A stretch of 64,000 nt of DNA from a virus. Every line of letters starts with the position of its first letter. Position 1 is the stretch's first letter. Both the position numbers and the translations under genes were made by a program. Below are positions 49,988-57,651 of this stretch, in pieces. The stretch covers positions 1-64,000 of the IMG/VR virus record IMGVR_UViG_3300029922_000029; one strand, 5' to 3'. The notes below the pieces were generated by a model. That model worked only from the letters and a program-made list of their open reading frames with translations. It was not told the DNA's origin and made no database searches.

Positions 49988-50512
49988 ATGATTATTCCGC
50001 TCGATGTCCAAGAACAGAGACCTATGGTTGAGCTTCCCCTCCGAGGTGTAGATCTCAGAGCCTTTCTGCTTCGCGTAGAGTTCGCATTGATCGTCCAGGC
50101 ACTCGAACGAACGAGCAACCACAAGACTCATGCCGCCGAGATTCTTCACATCAAACGTTCCACTTTGATAGAAAAGATGCGGCGTTTGGGATTACCTTTG
50201 TGCGTGAAGACTCGCCAGACTCCGGACACCGGAAGTCTCAAAGACAGGGCAAATGCGCATACAAAACGAGTTCAAGCTAAGAAAAAAAAGAGAGCGCGGC
50301 TAAAACCTAAATTAGAAATACAAAAAGAAGAAATCATCCATCGTGTCATGGGACTAATGGGATGGGACGCCGATAGGGCTGCTGTTTGGTACCGCACCTC
50401 TAACCCAAACTTTGGGGGCGCATCAGCTGATCATCTTGTTCAAATGAATCGCGGCCGCAAAGTCTTAGCCTTTATTGAATCAGCAGAGAAAGAAAGTAAG
50501 CCAGCCGCCTGA
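49988..50512 (+). CDS. Fis-type HTH fused to MbcA/ParS-like domain
   Basis: 174 aa, start right after the previous stop. Residues ~20-60 carry the Fis HTH (RTSNHKTHAAEILHIKRSTL, then IEKMRRLGLP). A basic linker (AKKKKRARLKPK) leads to MGLMGWDADRAAVWYRTSNP and FGGASADHLVQMNRGRKVLA, the MbcA/ParS/Xre antitoxin C-terminal (toxin-binding) pattern. The fusion with a Fis HTH instead of Xre is unusual. No RES-type toxin is adjacent. Confidence 0.7.
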   Translation: MIIPLDVQEQRPMVELPLRGVDLRAFLLRVEFALIVQALERTSNHKTHAAEILHIKRSTLIEKMRRLGLPLCVKTRQTPDTGSLKDRANAHTKRVQAKKKKRARLKPKLEIQKEEIIHRVMGLMGWDADRAAVWYRTSNPNFGGASADHLVQMNRGRKVLAFIESAEKESKPAA

Positions 50513-50571
50513 ATCCGCTATGAAGTAGAATCGTCATCCTTTCAAACTACAAACACCACCGGAACCCCACC

Positions 50572-50946
50572 ATGAAAAAACTGATTGTGCTGTTTTCGGC
50601 CATCTTGCTCAGCCTGCTCTATTACACCTTCACGTTGACGGAGTCCTTGTCAAACAGTGAATCTCAGGAGAACAGTAAACAAGCTACCATCGACGACCTC
50701 TCGAAATGGCTTGCCGAATCGCGACTTCAAACGATCCAAGCTGAAATCGAAATCAAAAAGAACAAGCTCATCACGGAAGCAGAATGCTCCATCAGGCTTC
50801 TTGAGGTTGCGAAGAAGGCCGAGCCACCTCAAAATGATGAATCCGTAACGGATCCGCAAGTTGTTTGGACTTCGGCTTATGGAACTCGGGAGACTTCGGG
50901 GACATCTGTCAGTGATCGATATGAAAAGGAGCAGGCAAATGAGTAA
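50572..50946 (+). CDS. Membrane-anchored protein, 124 aa
   Basis: N-terminal signal anchor (LIVLFSAILLSLLYYTF), then a charged coiled coil (SKWLAESRLQTIQAEIEIKK). No ribosome site is visible. Could be a spanin-like protein by layout; that is a guess. Confidence 0.6.
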   Translation: MKKLIVLFSAILLSLLYYTFTLTESLSNSESQENSKQATIDDLSKWLAESRLQTIQAEIEIKKNKLITEAECSIRLLEVAKKAEPPQNDESVTDPQVVWTSAYGTRETSGTSVSDRYEKEQANE

Positions 50947-51304
50947 AATAGGTAAACCGATCCGATCGAGACTGAATCAGGTTGAGCGAGGAGTTTACGA
51001 AAAAAATCTTTCAATGGGAAGTATGAGAAGCGCTAAGGAAGATGCAGAAATCATTCTAGAGTTGGATGACGCCCTAATCATCATGACGAAGCGTTACGAA
51101 GACCAGCTTTCATGCTGGCAAGTCAGCGAGCACGAATTCATCACGAAACGTGAAGCAGGTTATCTGGCGAAAATAGCCGAACTTGAGAAAAGACCGGCCA
51201 CAGGGCCTCGTGAGTGGTCAATAACGGAACAGTACATCATCGACGGCCCAGATCTGATTGAAGGCGAAGTGGTTACGGTCGTAGAAGTCTTGGAAGGAAA
51301 ATAG
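50939..51304 (+). CDS. Coiled-coil hypothetical protein, 121 aa
   Basis: ATG at 50939 overlaps the previous gene by 8 bases. SMRSAKEDAEIILELDDALI is helical; an acidic beta end (GEVVTVVEVLEGK). Not recognised. Confidence 0.6.
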   Translation: MSKIGKPIRSRLNQVERGVYEKNLSMGSMRSAKEDAEIILELDDALIIMTKRYEDQLSCWQVSEHEFITKREAGYLAKIAELEKRPATGPREWSITEQYIIDGPDLIEGEVVTVVEVLEGK

Positions 51305-51305
51305 T

Positions 51306-51728
51306 ATGGATAGCAGTGGAAAAATTCATCATCTCACAGAAGAAGAATCAGCAGCAACCAAGCTTCGGTATGACGCCGAGACGGCGGCAGGAGAGAAGCA
51401 CGAGATGACTCCCATCACGGAGAAGCTGGCTCGATTCATGGCTTCACGGAGCAAACTCTTTCGGGAGACGTGGGGTAGGAAGTTCTCTCGTGGGCTCACG
51501 CCAGTCGAGAAGAATGGGCTACAGACGATGTTGTTCGAGTTTCTCCACAAGGAGAAGGACGCGCAACTGAAGAAGTTGGGTGATATCCCCATGCAGCGTC
51601 ATCAAGCAGCCCAGATTGTTATGGCCCCAGAAGGAGAGCGAAGTCATGAAAGAAGTATCGCAGCCGAACAAATCCTTGGAGAGCGAATCCGCGGGCAACG
51701 AGTCGAAGACATGCCTGACGGAAGCTGA
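51306..51728 (+). CDS. Hypothetical protein, 140 aa
   Basis: Contains WGRKFSRGLTPVEKNGLQTM, a motif shared with the membrane protein at 18921, so a small shared domain is likely. Function unknown. Confidence 0.6.
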   Translation: MDSSGKIHHLTEEESAATKLRYDAETAAGEKHEMTPITEKLARFMASRSKLFRETWGRKFSRGLTPVEKNGLQTMLFEFLHKEKDAQLKKLGDIPMQRHQAAQIVMAPEGERSHERSIAAEQILGERIRGQRVEDMPDGS

Positions 51729-52026
51729 ACTCAAACTCATCGACAGGGCATGGAAGTCGGGTCAATTCCAGAATTATGTGCAAGGGCCTGCGAACGCCAC
51801 GATGCTTGTAGCAAAGATGGTAAAAGAAATTAGGCGTCTGCGGATAAAGTGCGGGGAAAGCCGGATGATTATGGGTTACTTGGTCCCTTGGGATACCTGT
51901 AGCATCTGCGGAAACAAGGCAGAATCGAAGGAGGACCTTTGTGGTCATCTTAGGGTCAACAGAGATCAGGTACACCCCGATCCACTTCGGCCACTGCAAA
52001 AGGTGCCGGAAGATCCGAACGTTTAA
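51646..52026 (+). CDS. Zinc-finger-like protein, 126 aa
   Basis: GGAGAGCG before ATG 51646; overlaps the previous gene by 83 bases. LTEAELKLIDRAWKSGQFQN, then CSICGNKAESKEDLCGHLR, a C2-H-type zinc motif. Confidence 0.6.
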   Translation: MKEVSQPNKSLESESAGNESKTCLTEAELKLIDRAWKSGQFQNYVQGPANATMLVAKMVKEIRRLRIKCGESRMIMGYLVPWDTCSICGNKAESKEDLCGHLRVNRDQVHPDPLRPLQKVPEDPNV

Positions 52027-52135
52027 GTGTACTTTCTCACTGCCATTCGTTATGTATTGGTGCAGTCACTGCCGATTAGGTGGGTCGGCCACAACCTTGA
52101 GAGAATGGAGTAAGAAATGCAGGTCACGCAAATGA
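51941..52135 (+). CDS. Possible zinc-ribbon protein, 64 aa
   Basis: GTG start. HCKRCRKIRTFKC and YWCSHC form a ribbon-like Cys set, but the first 86 bases overlap the previous gene. Confidence 0.4.
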   Translation: MVILGSTEIRYTPIHFGHCKRCRKIRTFKCTFSLPFVMYWCSHCRLGGSATTLREWSKKCRSRK

Positions 52136-52317
52136 ATCTGATCTTCGATGTTTTCTTTCTGGCAAGTCCTCTCATCTTGTTGGGCATAGGCATCTTCCGC
52201 TACCTCGAGCACGGGTGGGGTGCCTGCTGGTTGGAATTTCTGTTTGCACTCTTTCTGTTGTGTTTTGTGGTAAATTCGGTGCGGGAAATGGGCTGGTTCC
52301 CGGCGAGTGGGTATTAA
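52117..52317 (+). CDS. Small membrane protein, 66 aa
   Basis: Two hydrophobic stretches (FDVFFLASPLILLGIGIF and WLEFLFALFLLCFVV). Holin-like by size and layout only. Overlaps the previous frame by 19 bases. Confidence 0.6.
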   Translation: MQVTQMNLIFDVFFLASPLILLGIGIFRYLEHGWGACWLEFLFALFLLCFVVNSVREMGWFPASGY

Positions 52318-52341
52318 GCTGATGACGGCGAAAGGTTGTTG

Positions 52342-52593
52342 ATGGCAGCACATACCGTTCAGTTCATTGTCTACTTTGATGATTCCAAGAAGCGTCGCAA
52401 TCTTTGCTGGCCGGGAACAAAGGAGAAGCTCCCTATTCCATCCTGCGAGTTCTGTCACCGGGAACCACCCGAGGTAAAACGGTTCTTGATCTTAGAGGGG
52501 GTATCTCTGTGTGCGGAGTGTGTGGAGCTCGATCTGAAGAGGATGCGGGAGACCGAAGAGCGTTCTGAACGCCAGAGAGGGATAGAGAAATGA
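52342..52593 (+). CDS. ClpX-type zinc-finger protein, 83 aa
   Basis: CEFCHREPPEVKRFLILEGV then LCAECVELDLKRM matches the ClpX zinc-binding domain (CxxC...CxxC), here without an ATPase. Could interfere with or redirect ClpXP substrates. ATG at 52342; TTG 52336 is an alternative. Confidence 0.65.
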   Translation: MAAHTVQFIVYFDDSKKRRNLCWPGTKEKLPIPSCEFCHREPPEVKRFLILEGVSLCAECVELDLKRMRETEERSERQRGIEK

Positions 52594-52844
52594 GCCACTA
52601 CTGCGGCCACGGATTCATCAAGGCTTGCCAGAAATGCTTCGACGAGAAAATGGGCGTTGCCCAAGACAGGATCAAGACCCTCGAGAAAGCTCTCCACGAA
52701 CTCTGTGAGCTCAAGATCGTCAAGGATGTGCAGGGTGACGTGCCCTGGTATCGGGAGCGTAAGGGGCCGGCATGGGCGAGTGCTTTTGCTTGCTTTCCGG
52801 AGTACGCCAAGGAGGAGGCTCTGAATGGAGCAGAAACTTCGTAA
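52590..52844 (+). CDS. Hypothetical protein, 84 aa
   Basis: 4-base overlap. CGHGFIKACQKC may bind metal; then a coiled coil (IKTLEKALHELCELKIVKDV). Not recognised. Confidence 0.65.
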   Translation: MSHYCGHGFIKACQKCFDEKMGVAQDRIKTLEKALHELCELKIVKDVQGDVPWYRERKGPAWASAFACFPEYAKEEALNGAETS

Positions 52845-53004
52845 AAACGTAGGAGATGTATTGCACCTCGTGGTATCAGCACTGACCAAAGCTAAAATCA
52901 CACAAGATGACTACAACTTTGACAGGTACAGCACACTCCTTAAGGCCAGGCTTCTCACGCAAGCTGAAATTAATGATTGTATGGAGTACCTGGAGCCTTC
53001 ATGA
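52825..53004 (+). CDS. Small helical protein, 59 aa
   Basis: Strong GGAGGAGG site; 20-base overlap upstream, 4-base overlap downstream. MEQKLRKNVGDVLHLVVSAL then charged helices. Not recognised. Confidence 0.6.
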   Translation: MEQKLRKNVGDVLHLVVSALTKAKITQDDYNFDRYSTLLKARLLTQAEINDCMEYLEPS

Positions 53005-53333
53005 AAACCGTCATCAAGAGCAAAAATCTCAGTTTCCAAGAAGCAGTGAGTGCCTGGAAAACCGACAAGCGCAGGTTCAGGCGAAAGGACGATGAGTACT
53101 GGCATGAGATGCACGAAGGAAAGTTGACCCGTGGCGAAGGCGGCAACGGGATCCGAGGACTCACTGTAGATGATGCTCTGGCTCAAGATTGGGAGCTCGA
53201 GCAGATCTATAGGCAGTGCAGTGCCGAGGAAATCATTGAGGCCATGCTCATCTCTGTCCGTCAAACCGCTAACCATCGTCTGGGCCCTATGGAGCATCTG
53301 AACAATGCTCTGATTGAGCTCGGGCTCCTCTAG
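53001..53333 (+). CDS. Hypothetical protein, 110 aa
   Basis: ATG at 53001 overlaps the previous stop. SFQEAVSAWKTDKRRFRRKD and GNGIRGLTVDDALAQDWELE; the second part resembles the DUF2829-type ending. Not firmly assigned. Confidence 0.6.
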   Translation: MKTVIKSKNLSFQEAVSAWKTDKRRFRRKDDEYWHEMHEGKLTRGEGGNGIRGLTVDDALAQDWELEQIYRQCSAEEIIEAMLISVRQTANHRLGPMEHLNNALIELGLL

Positions 53334-53343
53334 GAGTTATCGT

Positions 53344-53490
53344 ATGTACAACGGTCCCCTGAAAAAGACGCCGCCTGGATTTGGTCTGAGTCTATTCGTC
53401 TTGATCCTGAGTGTAGGTTTTGTTACATCAGGCAGTATGCTTCTCTATATTTCATACAAACTAATTCGCGCCGCAGGAGGTCATCCATGA
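53344..53490 (+). CDS. Membrane microprotein, 48 aa
   Basis: GGAG site. One or two membrane helices (FGLSLFVLILSVGFVTSGSM, then LLYISYKL). ATGA overlap with the next gene. Confidence 0.6.
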   Translation: MYNGPLKKTPPGFGLSLFVLILSVGFVTSGSMLLYISYKLIRAAGGHP

Positions 53491-53723
53491 AGAAGGTCCA
53501 CGTAAAACAAGTCCCTGAAGCCGAAGTCCCCGTTGAGATCCTGGCCTCCTCGATTGTCCAGGTCGCCGCCGGCATGAAGCGGATCAATGAATCCCGGCTG
53601 ACTCGTAAGGCACTCGTTGTGCTCCTCGTTCATGATACGGGCTTGGGCCACGGAGCCGTATCCACTGTTCTCGATAGTCTCGACTCACTCGAGGCTACGT
53701 ACCTCAAACCCCTGAAGAAGTAA
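53487..53723 (+). CDS. Conserved phage hypothetical, 78 aa
   Basis: AGGAGG site. VPVEILASSIVQVAAGMKRI and LTRKALVVLLVHDTGLGHGA match a small protein family I have seen in phages (no known function). Confidence 0.7.
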   Translation: MKKVHVKQVPEAEVPVEILASSIVQVAAGMKRINESRLTRKALVVLLVHDTGLGHGAVSTVLDSLDSLEATYLKPLKK

Positions 53724-53758
53724 CTGAAGATTTGTCCGGTGCTTTCCCGGGCAATCAT

Positions 53759-53994
53759 GGCGGTGGGTCGTAAGGGTCGAAGTGCGGTAAAGTCCAAACT
53801 AGATTCCTGAACTCACCGCCTGAATTTTACAAAGATTGTCGCGGCGCTGGCTCTGTTTTACCGCGCGGTACCTAAACGGACCTAGGTACCCAGGGCGCGA
53901 CATGATGGCGGTGGGCGTAGAGGCCGGGTTTGATCCCCACCTCTCGTGGCAATATGGTCTGGCGCGGCCAGGCTGATGAAGCCGACCCACCGCC
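53759..53994 (+). ncRNA. Structured RNA candidate with alternative folds
   Basis: GGCGGTGGGTCG (53759) is exactly complementary to CGACCCACCGCC (53983). The same core also occurs inside: ACTCACCGCC (53811) and GGCGGTGGGCG (53907), so two local hairpins compete with one outer helix. The centre has TGTCGCG/CGCGACA (53837/53896) enclosing GGTACCTA/TAGGTACC (53867/53883). The final stem is followed by TTATTTT, a terminator-like end. No gene fits in 53724-54025. Confidence 0.5.
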
Positions 53995-53999
53995 TTATT

Positions 54000-54019
54000 T
54001 TAAGTTTTTCTGGTATAGG
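54000..54019 (+). promoter_or_regulatory. TATAAG-class promoter, 6 bases from ATG
   Basis: AGTTTTTCTGGTATAGG, then 6 bases to the ATG at 54026: a leaderless start with the T-rich extended -10 box. Confidence 0.65.
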
Positions 54020-54025
54020 TTCAGT

Positions 54026-54529
54026 ATGGCAACTGCAATCAAAATGACATCCGCCGATATCGAGCTCGCCCTCACACATGCCGGTGCGCCGCTTTGCAGG
54101 CGGCGTTGGGTCGTGGTGCCCAATGTGAGTTGGGGATGGGGCCTTCGATATGAGGCCGATCTGATTGCGCTCAGCAAGACCGGCAACGCTACTGAGGTAG
54201 AAATCAAAGTCAGCAAGTACGATCTCCGTGCCGATGCCGCTAAGGATAAGTGGAAAGATGGGATTTCAAAAAAGATCTCTAGGTTTTTCTATGCCGTACC
54301 TTCTGAACTAGAGCAAGAAGCTCTAGCCGTCATTCCGCCCGACTGCGGGCTCTATGTCGTTACTGAATCTAAGTCAGGTCTCCGGACAGCTAAGATAGTT
54401 AGACCAGCAAAGGAGCGCGCTGGATCCCGAAAGCCAGATGCCGAAGAGATTCTGAAGCTGCACCATCTGGCCTGCATGCGGTATTGGGATCTCAGGAGTC
54501 GGCAGAACACAAATCGAGCTCAATCGTGA
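54026..54529 (+). CDS. MmcB-like PD-(D/E)XK DNA repair nuclease
   Basis: 167 aa. RYEADLIALSKTGNATEVEI, KVSKYDLRADAAKDKWKDGI and FFYAVPSELEQEA give D-ExK plus the 'sDlraD.KW.dY' signature of MmcB-family nucleases. GLYVVTESKSGLRTAKIV follows. Likely acts on damaged or foreign DNA. Confidence 0.8.
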   Translation: MATAIKMTSADIELALTHAGAPLCRRRWVVVPNVSWGWGLRYEADLIALSKTGNATEVEIKVSKYDLRADAAKDKWKDGISKKISRFFYAVPSELEQEALAVIPPDCGLYVVTESKSGLRTAKIVRPAKERAGSRKPDAEEILKLHHLACMRYWDLRSRQNTNRAQS

Positions 54530-54544
54530 AAGGTCTAGTTGGAC

Positions 54545-54790
54545 ATGAGTTATACAGAATTGAAAGTACGGTTTCCGGTGGGTCGAAAGGATTATTCTTG
54601 CGAGTGGTGCGCGCAAACCATTCCTAAAGCCGAAAAACATTTTCACCGCACCTATATTTGGGAGAATGAATTCAATGATGGTCGTATGCATTTGGAGTGC
54701 GAAAGGGCTATGCACGAGGTGCCACGTGAGCATCTAGACGAGGGTTGGACTCCAGGTGATTATGCGCGCGGATCAGTTGACAGTATTTGA
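54545..54790 (+). CDS. Zinc-finger-like protein, 81 aa
   Basis: CEWCAQTIPKAEKHFHRTY and MHLECERAMHEV give a CxxC...HxxC zinc site. ATG at 54545, TTG 54539 alternative. Not recognised further. Confidence 0.6.
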   Translation: MSYTELKVRFPVGRKDYSCEWCAQTIPKAEKHFHRTYIWENEFNDGRMHLECERAMHEVPREHLDEGWTPGDYARGSVDSI

Positions 54791-54805
54791 AAAAGAAAGG
54801 ACATC

Positions 54806-55213
54806 ATGCCCAAGAAAACCAAAGTAGTAGCGAAGAGCATCAAAGTCTATCCGGCGAACATAAGGAAAGCATTTCAGAAGGAGATGGATCAACAAGCGAG
54901 GTCAGTAGCGCTCCATCAATCCAAGTCCAGATCAAACCGACCAAAGCCCCATCGGTTTGTAGTGATGCTCAACCAAGAACTCCTGGATGCGCAGATTCAA
55001 GAGGTGCTCCGCTTGAAGGAGAAACACGCCCTTCGGGGGAAGAGCCCAGTGGTCAAGGAAGTTTTTGTTGATTCCGATGATCTGTTCTATGGGATTCTCG
55101 GTGCATTGAAAGATATGCCATTTGCGCTTCCGATCAAAGAGCGGGCTGCATTCATAAAACTGAGAGTTGCTAAGGTTTTGGAGGAATCGGGTATTCGGGT
55201 AGGCCTAACATGA
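54806..55213 (+). CDS. Hypothetical protein, 135 aa
   Basis: AAAGGA site. Very basic first 50 residues, then HRFVVMLNQELLDAQIQEVL and a helical C-terminus. Not recognised; an alternative overlapping frame is a shadow. Confidence 0.65.
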   Translation: MPKKTKVVAKSIKVYPANIRKAFQKEMDQQARSVALHQSKSRSNRPKPHRFVVMLNQELLDAQIQEVLRLKEKHALRGKSPVVKEVFVDSDDLFYGILGALKDMPFALPIKERAAFIKLRVAKVLEESGIRVGLT

Positions 55214-55434
55214 AATCAAAGCTAACCGTTCGTAGAGAACTCAACCGCCTCGTGAGAAGTGAGAAGAACATCAAGGATCCAGTCGAAGCATCTAAAGCAT
55301 CTATGGTCTTAGCTCTTCGATGGGTGATGGATGATGGCACTCACGGCACTTTGCAGCCCAGCAGAATCATCGAGATGATGGAGCAGGTATCCAAGTTGCA
55401 CACCAACAGAAAAGGAATCACGAATGGGTTTTGA
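55210..55434 (+). CDS. Small helical protein, 74 aa
   Basis: 4-base overlap. RRELNRLVRSEKNIKDPVE and VLALRWVMDDGTHGTLQPSR. Not recognised. Confidence 0.65.
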   Translation: MKSKLTVRRELNRLVRSEKNIKDPVEASKASMVLALRWVMDDGTHGTLQPSRIIEMMEQVSKLHTNRKGITNGF

Positions 55435-55442
55435 CGTGACAC

Positions 55443-55784
55443 ATGACTGACTGGGTGATAACACTCCCCAAGGCTATCGAATGGTCTGATTATGAGAAAG
55501 AGTTCGCAGCAGTCAAGGACTGGAGCCAGGTGATGAATTATCGCCTGGCTCGTTTCCCCAAGGGCTTACAGTCTAACGACCGGTGCTTTGTCTGCTACCG
55601 CGGTAAGATCAGAGGTTGGATGCGGATCGTGAGCTGGAAGCTTCATTGGTATGACATGGTTTGCTCCACCACCGGAGCGCCCTGGCCGAAGGGTTTTTAT
55701 CTTCACCGATCAGGCCCGTTCACTTATGTAGACGGACCCGAAATGCGGGGATTTCAGGGTATAAGGAGACTGAAGCATGAGTAA
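55443..55784 (+). CDS. PUA/EVE-like phage protein, 113 aa
   Basis: WVITLPKAIEWSDYEKEFAA, RCFVCYRGKIRGWMRIVSWK and PEMRGFQGIR resemble small phage proteins with a PUA/ASCH-type barrel. Possible nucleic-acid or modified-base binder. Moderately sure of the fold only. Confidence 0.6.
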   Translation: MTDWVITLPKAIEWSDYEKEFAAVKDWSQVMNYRLARFPKGLQSNDRCFVCYRGKIRGWMRIVSWKLHWYDMVCSTTGAPWPKGFYLHRSGPFTYVDGPEMRGFQGIRRLKHE

Positions 55785-56028
55785 GACCTACACAATCAAG
55801 CCTTTCACTCTTGAAGGTTTCCGCGCCGTAATGAAACAAGTGATGGAGGCCGGTCTGCAAGCAGAGCCGACCCTGTGCTTCAGATGTAACCGTCCCTTCG
55901 ATGGAAGACTTCCCAGGAATCATGCCCTAGTGAAAGCTTTCTGTGCGCTCTGCCTAGCGGAGCCCGATATCGAGGATTTCCAACGAGCAGTCGCTTATTT
56001 AAACGGAGTTAAAAATGAAGATCGATGA
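55777..56028 (+). CDS. Zinc-finger-like protein, 83 aa
   Basis: 8-base overlap. CFRCNRPFDGRLP and FCALCLAEPDIEDF give two CxxC pairs. Not recognised. Confidence 0.65.
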   Translation: MSKTYTIKPFTLEGFRAVMKQVMEAGLQAEPTLCFRCNRPFDGRLPRNHALVKAFCALCLAEPDIEDFQRAVAYLNGVKNEDR

Positions 56029-56362
56029 AGCAGCAAAGACAGGCTTACCTCTCAGAAGAAGCGGCTGGAGTGATTGGTTGACCGAACAAACCTGTGCAGG
56101 AACCATGGGAGGAGACAGTGTTCAGGCCCTCTGTTTTCCTGATCGAGTCAATCCTCATTTGGATTTTGAGGATCTTACGGCAGACGACTGGGAAGTCCAG
56201 CACAAGCCCATGAACCTGATTGAGGCTGTGCAGAGTGGTAAGCCCTTCAAAAGATCAGGCTGGGTAGAATTCATGGACTTCGCGAAGAAGTCTCCTGCTC
56301 AGGCTCAAGGCTTTTACCGCGAAGACCTTCTGGCGACTGACTACATTCTGGAGGACTCGTGA
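56015..56362 (+). CDS. Tandem DUF2829/Tad2-like protein, 115 aa
   Basis: Two copies of one motif: IDEAAKTGLPLRRSGW...DLTADDWEV (residues 3-63) and LIEAVQSGKPFKRSGW...DLLATDYIL (residues 70-113). This is the 'f.eAl..Gk.v.R.gW...dl.A.DW' pattern of DUF2829, which includes Tad2, a phage sponge for Thoeris signals. Function here is inference. 4-base overlap with the SLOG gene. Confidence 0.6.
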   Translation: MKIDEAAKTGLPLRRSGWSDWLTEQTCAGTMGGDSVQALCFPDRVNPHLDFEDLTADDWEVQHKPMNLIEAVQSGKPFKRSGWVEFMDFAKKSPAQAQGFYREDLLATDYILEDS

Positions 56363-56742
56363 TCCAAAGCGAAACCGCACCATTCATCAGAGGCTCAACC
56401 GAAATCATCGTCACCGGCGGCCGCGACTATAAAGATGCTAAAAGAGTGCAAGAAGTCCTGACCCTCTTCTATCCAAAAACCATCATCCAAGGCGGAGCCA
56501 AGGGTGCCGATCATCTCGCCCGAATGTTTGCGTCCGAGTTCAATCTCAAGTGCGTCAGCTGGCCGGCCGACTGGGACCAGTGGGGCAAGGCAGCGGGCCC
56601 GAGGCGAAACAAGGAGATGATCTTGGCTCATCCGAACGCAATTGTTGTAGCTTTTCCTGGTGGGGCCGGAACGGAGAACTGTGTGGAGTTTGCGATCAGG
56701 CAGAAGAGATTGGTTCTCAGGGTGGAGCCGCAATGGACTTAA
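56359..56742 (+). CDS. SLOG-family (YspA/DUF2493) nucleotide-binding protein
   Basis: 127 aa, GTG start. EIIVTGGRDYKDAKRVQEVL, IIQGGAKGADHLARMFASEF, SWPADWDQWGKAAGPRRNKE and VVAFPGGAGTENCVEFA are the SLOG/DUF2493 hallmarks (Rossmann-like, GG.kGaD site). Such proteins bind nucleotides or process nucleotide-derived signals. Confidence 0.9.
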   Translation: MIQSETAPFIRGSTEIIVTGGRDYKDAKRVQEVLTLFYPKTIIQGGAKGADHLARMFASEFNLKCVSWPADWDQWGKAAGPRRNKEMILAHPNAIVVAFPGGAGTENCVEFAIRQKRLVLRVEPQWT

Positions 56743-56951
56743 AACCCCACCCTCTCGACAACACCCTGATTCAGTACATCAACGCCGCAGAGGATGCTGG
56801 GTATGAGTGGGAGATCAGCGGTGGTCGCATGAGCAAGGAATCGTCCGTGGTCTTGCATCACGCTATCGATAGGACGGTATATAGCACGGACTCACAACCC
56901 AACTACGCATTCCACAGCGCCCTCAAGAAAGCAGGAGTTATCCGTGAGTAG
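56733..56951 (+). CDS. Hypothetical protein, 72 aa
   Basis: ATG at 56733 overlaps the SLOG gene by 10 bases. NTLIQYINAAEDAGYEWEIS, helical. Not recognised. Confidence 0.6.
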   Translation: MDLKPHPLDNTLIQYINAAEDAGYEWEISGGRMSKESSVVLHHAIDRTVYSTDSQPNYAFHSALKKAGVIRE

Positions 56952-57033
56952 GGTGGGTTGGATCGAAGCAACCCTTTTGTTGTTGTTTTTGGGTGTCATC
57001 GCTTATTTCACTATGCAATTGGTCATACAATAG
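56944..57033 (+). CDS. Membrane microprotein, GTG start, 29 aa
   Basis: GTG overlaps the previous gene. WIEATLLLLFLGVIAYFTM is one membrane helix. The next gene follows 9 bases later with GGAGAG. Confidence 0.5.
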   Translation: MSRVGWIEATLLLLFLGVIAYFTMQLVIQ

Positions 57034-57042
57034 GAGAGCCGA

Positions 57043-57420
57043 ATGAGTCAGGAAACCCTCGTAGAAAAGCACCTTCGCGGCGCCACAACCGAAGAAGAAG
57101 ACGAAAGACTCGAGGCCGACCCGAAAGCCTGGAAAGACGAGCTGACCAAGATCATCATCGATTGTGACCGCGAGATGCAGACTGCTAAGGCTAGATCGAT
57201 CGAAGAAAAAACACCGGCCGCGAAGCTCGCCTACGAACAAGTGAAGATCATCTGTATCGCGAAGAAGCAGAAGGCTGTCGAGGTTTCGCGTGAGCTGAAG
57301 GAACAGCTACGGGGGCCGAGTCACACTGAGAGTACGAGCGTCCTGTCACAGAAATCTCAAATGGTTATAGAGTTGCAGGCGATCCGGGCTATCTTGGAAA
57401 GAATGGAGCAACGAGCATGA
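57043..57420 (+). CDS. Coiled-coil hypothetical protein, 125 aa
   Basis: AGGAGAG site. Acidic first half (TTEEEDERLEADPKAWKDEL), helical throughout. Not recognised. Confidence 0.65.
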   Translation: MSQETLVEKHLRGATTEEEDERLEADPKAWKDELTKIIIDCDREMQTAKARSIEEKTPAAKLAYEQVKIICIAKKQKAVEVSRELKEQLRGPSHTESTSVLSQKSQMVIELQAIRAILERMEQRA

Positions 57421-57650
57421 GAAAATGGGGACAGAAAAAGTATCGACCAGGAGCGGTATGGCAGGCAAAAGACTACGATACTTCGCCGCAGCCCGTACAC
57501 TTTCAGATTATTGCACCTGGCGAATTTCCGAATGAACGGAAGTGCACCATCATCCACAAGTACTCGCATCACGAAAAGCATAACACGGAGGGTGTCTACA
57601 CGCTCAGGCATCTGAAGAAGCACTTTGTTTGCATCAAAGAAGGAAAATGA
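57417..57650 (+). CDS. Hypothetical protein, 77 aa
   Basis: 4-base overlap. KYRPGAVWQAKDYDTSPQPV with a His-rich part (HKYSHHEKHN). Not recognised. Confidence 0.65.
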   Translation: MRKWGQKKYRPGAVWQAKDYDTSPQPVHFQIIAPGEFPNERKCTIIHKYSHHEKHNTEGVYTLRHLKKHFVCIKEGK

Positions 57651-57651
57651 T

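Noticed and set aside
54787-55071. 94-aa plus frame MKKKGHHAQENQ...
   Set aside because: Overlaps the better supported 54806 gene and gives low-complexity sequence without a ribosome site.
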